Assembly (NCBI GenBank): GCA_000715605.1
Contig: KL568568.1
Span: 54,377-59,630 of the forward strand
Reading direction: 5' to 3'
Source of the DNA: Streptomyces speibonae
Lineage (GTDB): Bacteria > Actinomycetota > Actinomycetes > Streptomycetales > Streptomycetaceae
DNA: 5,254 nucleotides
Of this stretch, positions 1 to 5,254 are shown piece after piece; the stretch's first letter is position 1; each line of letters begins with the position of its first letter. Made by a program: the position numbers and the translations under genes. A model generated the notes under the pieces. That model did no database searches and was not told the DNA's origin. It saw only the letters and a program-made list of their open reading frames with translations.

Positions 1-700
1 CCCGCCGCCGGGCCAGCCAGACCCGGTTCCGGGCGTTCACCCGGAAGTAGATGGCGTGCCGGGCGGGCGAGGTCTTCGGGTGCTGGAGCAGCAGTTCGGG
101 TGCGTAGAGGATCCGCCACCCGGCGTCGACGGCGCGCCACGCGAGGTCGGTCTCCTCGTGCGCGAAGAAGAACTCCCCCGGCCAGTCGCCGATCTCGTCG
201 AGCATCTCCATCCGCAGCGCGTGCCCGCCGCCGAGGAAGCCGGTGACGTAGCCGCCCTTCATCGGGTCCGCCTTCCCGAGGCGCGGCACATGCCGCTGCT
301 GGGTCTCCCCCAGCTCGTCGGCGATCCGGAATCCGACGACCCCGAGCCGCGCGTCGGCGGAGTAGAGGTCCCGCACGCGGCGCAGCACATCGGCGTCGAC
401 GAGCAGACCGTCGTCGTCCAGCTCCACGACGACGTCCACGTCCCCGAACTCCCGCAGCCGCTGGATGCCCACGTTCCGTCCGCCGGGGCAGCCGAGGTTC
501 TCGTCCAGTTCGACGGTGGTGACCTCGCCGGGCAGGGACAGTCGCTCGGCGAACTCGGGCAGCGGACAGCCGTTGCCCACGATCACGATCCGCGCGGGCG
601 GCACGTCCTGCTTCGCCACGGACTCCAGCAGGGCGTCCACCTCGGCCGGCCGGTTCCCCATGGTCACCACGGCGACGGCGATCCTCGGCGTCGTCTCCAT
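1..700 (-). CDS. Family 2 glycosyltransferase, C-terminal end missing (runs off left edge)
   Basis: This is a GT-A fold glycosyltransferase that should transfer a sugar from a nucleotide-sugar donor to an unknown acceptor in the cytoplasm or at the inner membrane face. The 233 visible residues start with a Rossmann-like strand (IAVAVVTMGNRP, residues 7-18). They continue with VIVGNGC (39-45), the N-x-G-CPGGRNVGI turn typical of GT2 (68-79), the metal and nucleotide-binding ELDDD (93-97), and the acceptor-side HEETDLAWR motif (181-189). No membrane segment is visible. I chose the ATG at 700-698 because GGGGTGAGGG (702-711, minus strand) lies just upstream and the family-typical first strand begins within ten residues. 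Nothing in it links it to pigment biosynthesis, and it is divergent from the regulator gene, so I read it as a flanking gene at the cluster boundary. The family is certain. The donor and acceptor are unknown. Confidence 0.9.
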   Translation of the reverse strand, partial: METTPRIAVAVVTMGNRPAEVDALLESVAKQDVPPARIVIVGNGCPLPEFAERLSLPGEVTTVELDENLGCPGGRNVGIQRLREFGDVDVVVELDDDGLLVDADVLRRVRDLYSADARLGVVGFRIADELGETQQRHVPRLGKADPMKGGYVTGFLGGGHALRMEMLDEIGDWPGEFFFAHEETDLAWRAVDAGWRILYAPELLLQHPKTSPARHAIYFRVNARNRVWLARRR

Positions 701-735
701 GCCCTCACCCCAACTCGACCGGCCTGCTCGTGACG

Positions 736-766
736 GGCGTTGCCCACCGTTCACGGTGGGGACGCC
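736..766. repeat. Inverted repeat (hairpin or operator) upstream of the glycosyltransferase
   Basis: CCCACCGT (743-750) is followed after two bases by its exact reverse complement ACGGTGGG (753-760). An outer pair, GGCGT (736-740) and ACGCC (762-766), extends the stem across a small internal bulge. The core lies 43-60 bases upstream of the glycosyltransferase start codon. It could be a protein-binding palindrome or an RNA hairpin in that gene's 5' leader. The sequence does not decide between these. Confidence 0.6.
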
Positions 767-825
767 TCGAGTACGCACAGTATCGAACCCGGTGAAGCGG
801 ACGCGGTCGCGGTGGACGTCGTCCC

Positions 826-848
826 GGGGCCCGCCGGCGCCGGGCCCC
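826..848. repeat. GC-only inverted repeat in the intergenic region
   Basis: GGGGCCCG (826-833) and CGGGCCCC (841-848) are perfect 8-base complements around a 7-base loop, making a stem composed only of G and C. No T-run follows on either strand. It could act as a stem-only terminator insulating the two divergent genes, or have no function in such GC-rich DNA. Confidence 0.5.
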
Positions 849-900
849 AGGGCCGTGCCGACCCTGACCAAAAGCCAGGAAGTACAAACTCGACGCGCAA

Positions 901-931
901 GTGATCGCACCGCGAAGATGTGAGTGCACCG
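901..931. repeat. Imperfect 12-bp direct repeat upstream of redZ
   Basis: GTGATCGCACCG (901-912) and GTGAGTGCACCG (920-931) match at 10 of 12 positions, 19 bases apart start to start. Each copy contains GTG-N4-CAC, so each is also a small dyad. The pair ends 35 bases before the best -10-like hexamer, a plausible place for an activator or repressor binding the regulator's promoter. Confidence 0.4.
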
Positions 932-965
932 TACAGAAATCCGGCAGGATTAAGGGTCGCCGTGA

Positions 966-971
966 TAGCGT
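966..971 (+). promoter_or_regulatory. Possible -10 element for the redZ leader transcript
   Basis: TAGCGT fits the actinomycete TAGNNT -10 pattern and would place a transcript start about 20-25 bases before the strong ribosome binding site at 993-1001. There is no recognisable -35 hexamer at a 16-18 base spacing, so the assignment is weak. The promoter may depend on an activator or on an alternative sigma factor. Confidence 0.25.
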
Positions 972-992
972 CTGACTGGCGTTTTGACACCC

Positions 993-1001
993 GGGGAGAA
1001 G
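993..1001 (+). promoter_or_regulatory. Strong Shine-Dalgarno before the leader ORF
   Basis: GGGGAGAAG sits immediately upstream of the ATG at 1003, with four bases between GGAG and the ATG, which is close but usable. It is the best ribosome binding site near the regulator, yet the ATG it serves is not in the regulator's frame. The regulator's own ATG at 1137 has only a G-rich stretch (about 1117-1126) and no clear GGAG. Confidence 0.55.
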
Positions 1002-1002
1002 A

Positions 1003-1140
1003 ATGCTGACGAACGTCTCGGTCGAAATGCTTCATCGACTGTTGCGCAGTCCGAAAACCAACACCTGCTCTCTCCGAAGCAGAATCCCACAGTCGAAACA
1101 TCCGCTTCCGGATCATGGCGGGCGGCACATTACGCGATGA
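1003..1140 (+). CDS. Possible 45-residue leader peptide, stop overlapping the redZ start (ATGA)
   Basis: An ATG preceded by GGGGAGAAG opens a frame of 45 codons beginning MLTNVSVEMLHRLLRS and ending HITR. Its TGA (1138-1140) overlaps the ATG of redZ (1137-1139) in the classic coupling arrangement. The peptide is basic, with many Arg, His and Lys, and has no membrane segment, signal peptide or domain that I recognise. Third codon positions are only moderately GC-rich, unlike the flanking enzymes, so a conserved peptide function is doubtful. I infer that its translation may deliver ribosomes to the poorly primed redZ start. The alternative is that the frame is chance and the leader is simply untranslated. 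The small dyad ACGC/GCGT (1132-1144), which would hold the redZ ATG in its loop, fits regulated initiation but is too short to prove it. Confidence 0.35.
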   Translation: MLTNVSVEMLHRLLRSPKTNTCSLRSRIPQSKHPLPDHGGRHITR

Positions 1141-1793
1141 GCGTCCGATTACTCGTGTGCTGTAGCAACACCATCATCGGAGCGGGGATTCAGGCACTAC
1201 TGGAGCAGTATCATTTCAAGGCCAGCGTGGAGGCATCGGTGCGCCGCGCCATCACCGTGGCCGTCGAGACGGCACCGGAGGCCGCTCTCGTCGTCTCCCC
1301 GCTGCTCACCGTCGACGATCGCCGGGAGCTCGCCGAACTGGCGGCCCACAGCAGAGTCATTCTGCTCTGCAAACCGGAGAACGCGCATCGCGCGCTGGAA
1401 GTACTGCAGATGCGGGTGCGCGCGGTGCTCTCGGTGGAGAGCACCGTGGAGGACCTCATCCACGTGATCAGGACGGTCACCGAGGTGAACGCCATGGTGC
1501 TGCCGGACGAGGCTCGCTGGTCACTGGAGTTCGCCGCCACCCACCCGGCCGCTCCATCGGCCGCGACGGGCTCCAATCTCACCCGACGTGAGCGCGAAGT
1601 CATGCTGCTGCTCTCCCAGGGCAGGTCCAACGCCGAGATCGCCGAGCGGCTGACCGTCTCCAGCGCGACCATTCGGTCGCATGTGCATCACGTCCTGCAG
1701 AAACTGAACGCGCGGACGCGCGCCCAGGCGATCGCCATCGCCTACGAGTCGGGCCTCATCGACGCGATCACGCAGCAGGACGGGAGTTCCTGA
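1137..1793 (+). CDS. redZ: RedZ-like orphan (atypical) response regulator, LuxR/NarL family, with TTA codon
   Basis: This is a transcription factor of 218 residues. Residues 1-130 have the NarL receiver fold pattern (MSVRLLVCCSN, then GAGIQALLEQ), but the phosphorylation residues are absent. The acidic pair is replaced by CCSN (8-11), the phospho-acceptor region reads LVVSPLL (51-57), the switch Thr/Ser region reads LLCKP (76-80), and the conserved Lys region reads VLSVES (97-102). Residues 148-209 form a complete LuxR/GerE helix-turn-helix, from LTRREREVMLLLSQG through AEIAERLTVSSATIRSHV. The frame is open back to a TTG at 984, but family alignment places the start at ATG 1137, and upstream codon bias is poor. 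Leucine codon 5 is TTA, implying bldA control. In S. coelicolor, RedZ is an unphosphorylated response-regulator-like protein of nearly this size that activates redD. The gene lies next to and convergent with redY. The family is certain, and the RedZ assignment rests on context, size, TTA codon and pseudo-receiver. Confidence 0.82.
   Translation: MSVRLLVCCSNTIIGAGIQALLEQYHFKASVEASVRRAITVAVETAPEAALVVSPLLTVDDRRELAELAAHSRVILLCKPENAHRALEVLQMRVRAVLSVESTVEDLIHVIRTVTEVNAMVLPDEARWSLEFAATHPAAPSAATGSNLTRREREVMLLLSQGRSNAEIAERLTVSSATIRSHVHHVLQKLNARTRAQAIAIAYESGLIDAITQQDGSS
1149..1151 (+). promoter_or_regulatory. In-frame TTA codon (bldA-dependent translational switch)
   Basis: Codon 5 of redZ is TTA. In Streptomyces this codon is read only by the bldA tRNA, which is abundant late in growth, and it is known to gate undecylprodigiosin production through redZ. 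I found no other in-frame TTA in the coding regions of this window, so the switch is placed only on the regulator. Confidence 0.85.
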
Positions 1794-1803
1794 AACGAGG
1801 AAG

Positions 1804-1857
1804 AGCCGCCCACGCCGTTGTCGTGCACCGTCAGGTGCGGTCGCGGCCTGGGCGGCT
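1804..1857. terminator. Bidirectional terminator-like hairpin between convergent redZ and redY
   Basis: AGCCGCCCA (1804-1812) pairs perfectly with TGGGCGGCT (1849-1857). After one mismatch the stem continues with GCCG (1814-1817) and CGGC (1844-1847). A second stem, GCACC (1825-1829) and GGTGC (1834-1838) around GTCA, caps it. It starts 10 bases after the redZ stop and lies 42 bases beyond the redY stop. No T-run follows on either side, which is common for actinomycete terminators. Confidence 0.75.
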
Positions 1858-1898
1858 TACGGCTTGTGGTGCCGGGGCAGGGAACAACACCGGGTGTG

Positions 1899-2216
1899 TC
1901 AGCCCGCGGAATATCCTGGTTCTATCCGGTCCCCGGAAATCTCGTCCACCACGGACGCCATGGTGTCGAAAGCGGCGACAAGAGACTGGAACACCTCGGT
2001 CTTCATGTCCCGTTCGAACTCCTCGGGACCGGTCACCGAAATCACTTCAAAATAATGGAAGGCGGCATTCGCATCCACTGCGGCACGGTGCACGGCAAAA
2101 GAGATCAAACTGGGTAGTTCGGGCGCGGCTCGGTAGTCGCTCTCCCGTACCCAGGTCTCGAACCGGACGGGATCGATTCCCTCGTGCAGTCGGATGCGAT
2201 GAACGATGACGTGCAT
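1899..2216 (-). CDS. redY: RedY/HapK-like small dimeric alpha/beta-barrel protein
   Basis: A 105-residue cytoplasmic protein with the ferredoxin-like pattern of the dimeric alpha/beta-barrel group. The first strand is MHVIVHRIRL (1-10), followed by a helix with FETWVRESDY (19-28), strands around SLISFAVHR (36-44) and HYFEVISV (54-61), and a final helix FERDMKTEVFQSLVAAFDTM (67-86). It has no membrane segment. The VHRI...WVRESDY...LPS pattern is what I recall for RedY of undecylprodigiosin clusters and HapK/PigK of prodigiosin clusters. Their precise role is not established to my knowledge. They are proposed to assist bipyrrole formation or enzyme handling. Two overlapping ribosome binding sites, GGAAGGGG (2227-2234) and GGAAG (2220-2224), support the ATG at 2216. 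The start lies 20 bases after the redW stop, so it is the last gene of the operon before the hairpin at 1804-1857. Confidence 0.78.
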   Translation of the reverse strand: MHVIVHRIRLHEGIDPVRFETWVRESDYRAAPELPSLISFAVHRAAVDANAAFHYFEVISVTGPEEFERDMKTEVFQSLVAAFDTMASVVDEISGDRIEPGYSAG

Positions 2217-2236
2217 GCTCTTCCAGCCCCTTCCGC

Positions 2237-3409
2237 TCAGCGCCGACGCGCTCGGCGGCGCTCGCCCAGGCCCAGTTCACGGGCGATGTTGTTCTTCTGG
2301 ATCTCGTTCGTTCCGGAGAAGATCCTGGCCGGCAGGGCATCACGGAGCAGCGACTCCGCCTCGCCGTCGAGAATCCCCAGCGCGCCGCGCAACTGGATGG
2401 CATCGAGCCCCAGTTGCACTGCCGCCTCGCTCACCACGAGCTTGGCGAGGGCGGGCCCGATCCCGTCCTCGCTTCCCGTGTCGATCCCACGCGCCGCCCG
2501 GTACAGCATCAGCCGGGCGGTCTCGTACCGCGCGAGCATGTCGACGACCCGGTGGCTCACCGCCTGGAATCCGCCGATGGCCGTACCGAACTGTTCCCGC
2601 TCCCGCACGTGGCGGAGCGTGGAGTCCAGCGTGCGCCGCATGCCTCCCAGATAGATGCCGAACAGGCAGGTCCGCTCCCACTTCATCGACGTGGAGAAGA
2701 CAACGGCGCCCGCGCCCTCCGAGCCCAGCATGTTCGCCGCGGGCACCGGGCAGTCGGTGAAGCGCACATCGGCCATCGGCGACCCGCGCAGCCCCACCTT
2801 GTCGTAGGGCCGCCCGACCGTCAGCCCCGGCGCACTGGCCGGCACCAGGAAGGTGGTCAGGCCGAAGAAGCCGCCGCCGTCCCGGGTGGCCGCCTGCACG
2901 ACGAAGAGATCCGCGACCGGGGCGTTGGTCGTGAAGCACTTCTCCCCGCTGAGCACATAGTGGTCGCCGTCGCGCCGCGCGCGGGTCTCCAGGCTCAGCG
3001 CGTCGGAACCGGCTCCCGGCTCCGTGATGCCGTGGGCCGCGATCAGTTCCCCGGAGCACAGGGGCGGCAGCCAGCGGTTCTTCTGCTGCTCGGTGCCGAA
3101 CTCCACGAGGGGCATGACCGCGGCGAACAGATGCGCCGCCACGGAGAAGGCGAAGCCGGTGTCCTGGCTGCCCTCCCCGAGCGCCTCCATCATCGCGGCC
3201 GCCTCGACGGCGCCGAGGCCGCTGCCTCCGTAGGCGACCGGGACGCTGCTCCCGACCAGTCCCTGTTTGCCGGCCGCCTCCCAGCGGCGCCGGAAGCCGT
3301 CCGGGTCGAAACCGTCCGTCGCCGGGAGTTCGCGGCGGGCGAACCGCAGGACCATGTCGCGCATGTCCCGCGTCTGCGGATCGAAGTCGAGGTCTGGGAT
3401 GGAGTTCAT
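2237..3409 (-). CDS. redW: RedW/PigA-like L-prolyl-carrier-protein dehydrogenase (acyl-CoA dehydrogenase fold)
   Basis: A full-length 390-residue FAD flavoenzyme. In prodiginine pathways this type oxidises carrier-bound proline to the pyrrolyl thioester. Visible parts are the N-terminal helical domain (about 1-120), the flavin/substrate signature [13 protein letters not shown] (127-139), the beta domain (about 125-235), and the C-terminal helices with [14 protein letters not shown] (269-282) and [11 protein letters not shown] (361-371). The position holding the catalytic Glu in medium-chain enzymes is Ser365. A Glu is instead present in helix G (KWER, Glu245), the position used by isovaleryl-CoA dehydrogenase and, as I recall, by prolyl-carrier oxidases. 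The usual GG-x-GY of signature 2 reads RGALGIL (341-347). The ATG at 3409 overlaps the redX stop as ATGA, implying translational coupling. The frame is open further upstream, but that stretch is a shadow of redX. The C-terminus is unusually basic (RRRARRR). The fold is certain. The prolyl substrate is inferred from context and Glu placement. Confidence 0.8.
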   Translation of the reverse strand: MNSIPDLDFDPQTRDMRDMVLRFARRELPATDGFDPDGFRRRWEAAGKQGLVGSSVPVAYGGSGLGAVEAAAMMEALGEGSQDTGFAFSVAAHLFAAVMPLVEFGTEQQKNRWLPPLCSGELIAAHGITEPGAGSDALSLETRARRDGDHYVLSGEKCFTTNAPVADLFVVQAATRDGGGFFGLTTFLVPASAPGLTVGRPYDKVGLRGSPMADVRFTDCPVPAANMLGSEGAGAVVFSTSMKWERTCLFGIYLGGMRRTLDSTLRHVREREQFGTAIGGFQAVSHRVVDMLARYETARLMLYRAARGIDTGSEDGIGPALAKLVVSEAAVQLGLDAIQLRGALGILDGEAESLLRDALPARIFSGTNEIQKNNIARELGLGERRRARRR

Positions 3410-5254
3410 CGTGGCCCGTCCGTGTGTTCCTCGAGGAGCAGGTGGTAGTCGATGCCGCCGGTTCCGAAGGAACTCACGGCTGCCCTTCGCGGCTCTCCGT
3501 CCGGAGTCGTCCAGGGGGCGGCAGCGGTGCGTATGCGCGCGGGAATGCGGTCCAGCGCCAGGTCCGGACTGAGGGTGCGCAGGCCGGTGTTGGGGGGTAC
3601 GGTCGCGGTCCGCACCGCGTGCAGCGCACGCAGCAGGCCGGTCCCGCCGGCCGCCGCGAAGGTGTGGCCGAAGAACGACTTGGCACTGCCGATGTCCAGC
3701 GGCCGCCGACGCGGCACGGCACCGTAGACCTGCGTCACCGCCGCGATCTCCACCCGGTCGCCGACGCGGGTGCCCGTGCCGTGTGCCTCCAGGTAGCCGA
3801 CGTCGGACGGGTCGAACTCGACCTGGTCGAAGGCCTGGCGCATGGCAGCCGCCTGGCCCACGGCGTCCGGCGCGATCAGCGACTTCGCGTCGTTCGCGGC
3901 GCCGATGCTGCGCAACAGGCCGTGCACCGGATCGCCGTCCCGCAGCGCGTCCTCGTACCGCTTGAGCAGGAAGAGCGCGCAGCCGTCCCCGGGGGAGAAC
4001 CCGTCGGCGGCCTCGTCGAACGGGGTGATCCGGTCGTGCGACAGCAGGCCGAGCGAGGAGCACAGCACCATGTCACGGGCGTTGCAGGGAAGTTCGACAC
4101 CACCGGCCAGCGCGTAGTCGACCGCGCCCGAGCGCAGCCGGCCGACTGCCAGGTCCAGCGCGGCGAGCGACGAGGCGCACGCCGCCTCCACGGCCACCGG
4201 CACGGCGTCCAGGGCGAACTCGTTGGCGATCAGCGCCGCGATGCCGCTGGCCAGGGAGCCGTCGAGCGCGTGCGTGAGGTCCACGTCCGCGCCGGTGCCC
4301 GTCCGCTCCCGGACGAGCCGGAGCACCTCCCCTCTCGCCCGCGCAGTCAGCGGGCCGAGGGCGTCCAGGCCCTGGGCCACCTCTTCCAGCACATCGGCGG
4401 CGAGCAGGGAGTTGAGGCGGCGCTCGTTGTGCAGCCCCAGGTTGCTGCCGACCGCGATCAGACCGGCGCCCGGCAGTCCACCGGAGGGGGACCCACGCTG
4501 GGCGAAGAGTGCGGCGGCGACGCCGAGCGCCACCCGCTGGGCCGGGTCGAGAGCGGCGTAGCGGCCCGGCGGGAGGCTCAGTCCGGGCGGTGGCCCGACC
4601 GGCCTCGGCAGGGGCGCCCCCTGATCGCTGTAGGAACGGTCGAGGCTGATCGCTCCCGGCGCGTGGTAGAGGTGCCGGTCGAGCACGTCGTCCGGCACCG
4701 GTCCGACCATGGTCCGGCCGGCCAGCGTGCGGGCCCAGAACGTCTCCGCGTCCGGGGCCCCGGCACACCGCCCGGCGAAACCGACCACGGCGATCGGCTC
4801 CGGCCCGGTCCCGCTCGCGCGTGCCCGGCTCACCGGCCGGAGGACCTCGGCGGCTGCTCGGCCGCCACGCCGCGGGGCCCGGTACTCCTCCATGACGATG
4901 TGGGCCACCGTTCCGGTCAGTGACGATCCCAGCAGCGCCGCCCGGCGTGGCCCGCCACCGGGCGGTTCCGGCCAGTCCTCGGTGTCGGCCACCGCACGGA
5001 AGGCGTCCCCCTGCGGCGACCGCGCTGTCGTTCCGCCGCCGGGCAGTGTGCCGTGGTACAGGGCCAGTGCCACCTTGCTCACCCCGGCCACCCCGGCGTT
5101 GGCGAGGGTGTGTCCGATCCGGTCCCGGACCGAGCCGACCGCCACGGATCCGGGCTCCGAGCGGCCGAACAGGGCGATCAGCGCCTCCTCTTCGGCCCGC
5201 GACCCGGCACCGGCGCCGTACCGCGAGCACTCGGCGTACTGCACGGTGCCGGCC
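3406..5254 (-). CDS. redX: RedX/PigJ-like tandem ketosynthase, N-terminal part missing (runs off right edge)
   Basis: The C-terminal 615 residues of a larger protein (the frame stays open to the edge). I number from the GTG at 5244, which is not a start. Residues 1-123 are the end of a first ketosynthase. Ser7 replaces the first catalytic His (YAECSRYG against YLEAHGTG in the second domain), Arg40 replaces the conserved Lys, and the GH at 44-45 is kept, followed by [18 protein letters not shown]. After a loose Arg/Ala/Gly-rich linker (124-148), a second, complete ketosynthase starts at [10 protein letters not shown]. It has nucleophile Cys356 (VEAACASSL), His488 (EAHGTGT), Lys522 and His527 ([10 protein letters not shown]). 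The protein ends just after [17 protein letters not shown], with no acyltransferase, carrier or thioesterase domain. In prodiginine pathways RedX/PigJ condenses pyrrolyl-carrier protein with a malonyl-derived unit. The stop overlaps the redW start by four bases. The tandem ketosynthase call is secure. The RedX name depends on gene order. Confidence 0.8.
   Translation of the reverse strand, partial: AGTVQYAECSRYGAGAGSRAEEEALIALFGRSEPGSVAVGSVRDRIGHTLANAGVAGVSKVALALYHGTLPGGGTTARSPQGDAFRAVADTEDWPEPPGGGPRRAALLGSSLTGTVAHIVMEEYRAPRRGGRAAAEVLRPVSRARASGTGPEPIAVVGFAGRCAGAPDAETFWARTLAGRTMVGPVPDDVLDRHLYHAPGAISLDRSYSDQGAPLPRPVGPPPGLSLPPGRYAALDPAQRVALGVAAALFAQRGSPSGGLPGAGLIAVGSNLGLHNERRLNSLLAADVLEEVAQGLDALGPLTARARGEVLRLVRERTGTGADVDLTHALDGSLASGIAALIANEFALDAVPVAVEAACASSLAALDLAVGRLRSGAVDYALAGGVELPCNARDMVLCSSLGLLSHDRITPFDEAADGFSPGDGCALFLLKRYEDALRDGDPVHGLLRSIGAANDAKSLIAPDAVGQAAAMRQAFDQVEFDPSDVGYLEAHGTGTRVGDRVEIAAVTQVYGAVPRRRPLDIGSAKSFFGHTFAAAGGTGLLRALHAVRTATVPPNTGLRTLSPDLALDRIPARIRTAAAPWTTPDGEPRRAAVSSFGTGGIDYHLLLEEHTDGPR

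Larger units (their letters stand above)
701..1002. promoter_or_regulatory. Divergent intergenic region between the glycosyltransferase and redZ leader
   Basis: These roughly 300 bases hold no convincing gene. Short open frames cross them on both strands, but none has both a ribosome binding site and actinomycete codon bias. The region must contain the promoters of the leftward glycosyltransferase and the rightward regulator. The left half (to about 860) is very GC-rich and carries two inverted repeats (736-766 and 826-848). The right half (about 880-1000) is less GC-rich and carries a direct repeat and the ribosome binding site of the leader ORF. The promoters themselves cannot be placed with certainty from sequence alone. 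Confidence 0.6.

Noticed and set aside
56..923. Plus-strand open frames over the glycosyltransferase and intergenic region
   Set aside because: The minus-strand frame carries clear GT2 motifs. The plus-strand frames have none and lack ribosome binding sites.
984..989. TTGACA as a -35 box
   Set aside because: At 16-18 bases downstream there is no -10-like hexamer, and a start there would remove the ribosome binding site at 993-1001.
984..1136. N-terminal extension of redZ from a TTG at 984
   Set aside because: The receiver-like domain begins at MSVRLLV (1137). The extension has poor third-position bias and no domain, and the good ribosome binding site lies downstream of the TTG, not upstream.
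2414..3448. Plus-strand open frame opposite the dehydrogenase
   Set aside because: It is complementary to a well-supported enzyme gene, its composition is His/Arg/Gly-rich as expected for a shadow, and no motif is seen.
3410..4063. Upstream extension of the dehydrogenase frame giving 608 residues
   Set aside because: That part is Arg/Gly/Pro-rich and antisense-frame-like in composition, lies inside the real ketosynthase coding region, and precedes the ATG that begins the normal acyl-CoA dehydrogenase domain.
3424..4923. Long plus-strand open frame opposite the ketosynthase
   Set aside because: It is a shadow of the real gene in GC-rich DNA, with no recognisable domain and no ribosome binding site.
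5242..5244. GTG as the start of the ketosynthase gene
   Set aside because: It falls in the middle of a ketosynthase core motif (VQYAEC aligning with VGYLEAH), and the frame stays open to the window edge, so the gene starts outside.
1..5254. CRISPR arrays, insertion sequences, tRNA or rRNA genes
   Set aside because: No regularly spaced repeats, transposase motifs, terminal inverted repeats or tRNA-like cloverleaf sequences were seen on either strand.

Overview
The window is GC-rich throughout, with strong third-position GC bias in its main genes, and contains one rare in-frame TTA (leucine) codon. This points to Streptomyces or a close relative. My main conclusion is that it covers one edge of a prodiginine (undecylprodigiosin-type, 'red') biosynthetic cluster. 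I base this on a combination of proteins and their order, recognised by motif and from memory, not by a database search.

Layout: positions 1-700 (minus strand) hold the 5' part of a family 2 glycosyltransferase that runs off the left edge. It is probably a neighbour of the cluster and not part of the pathway. Positions 701-1002 form a non-coding divergent intergenic region with two strong inverted repeats, a 12-bp imperfect direct repeat and a very good ribosome binding site at its right end. That site serves a possible 45-codon leader ORF (1003-1140), whose stop codon overlaps the start of the next gene as ATGA. Positions 1137-1793 (plus strand) encode a RedZ-like orphan response regulator with a receiver domain lacking all phosphorylation residues, a LuxR/NarL DNA-binding domain, and a TTA codon at codon 5. 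A long hairpin (1804-1857) separates it from a convergent minus-strand operon. In transcription order that operon contains the 3' part of a tandem ketosynthase (RedX/PigJ type, 5254-3406), an acyl-CoA dehydrogenase-fold enzyme (RedW/PigA type, 3409-2237) and a small dimeric alpha/beta-barrel protein (RedY/HapK type, 2216-1899).

How the genes would work together: in the known prodiginine pathway, proline is loaded on a carrier protein and oxidised to a pyrrolyl thioester by a RedW/PigA-type dehydrogenase. The RedX/PigJ-type ketosynthase then condenses it with a malonyl-derived unit on the way to the bipyrrole half of the pigment. RedY/HapK is a small conserved accessory protein whose exact role I do not know. 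In S. coelicolor, RedZ sits at the top of a cascade (RedZ activates redD, RedD activates the pathway genes), and the TTA codon makes it dependent on the bldA leucyl-tRNA. The upstream end of redX, and any redD homologue, would lie beyond the right edge.

The pathway is a described one. The features that look less described are the coupled leader ORF in front of the TTA-containing regulator, the paired repeat upstream of it, the half-degenerate tandem ketosynthase that ends without a carrier domain, and the convergent hairpin.
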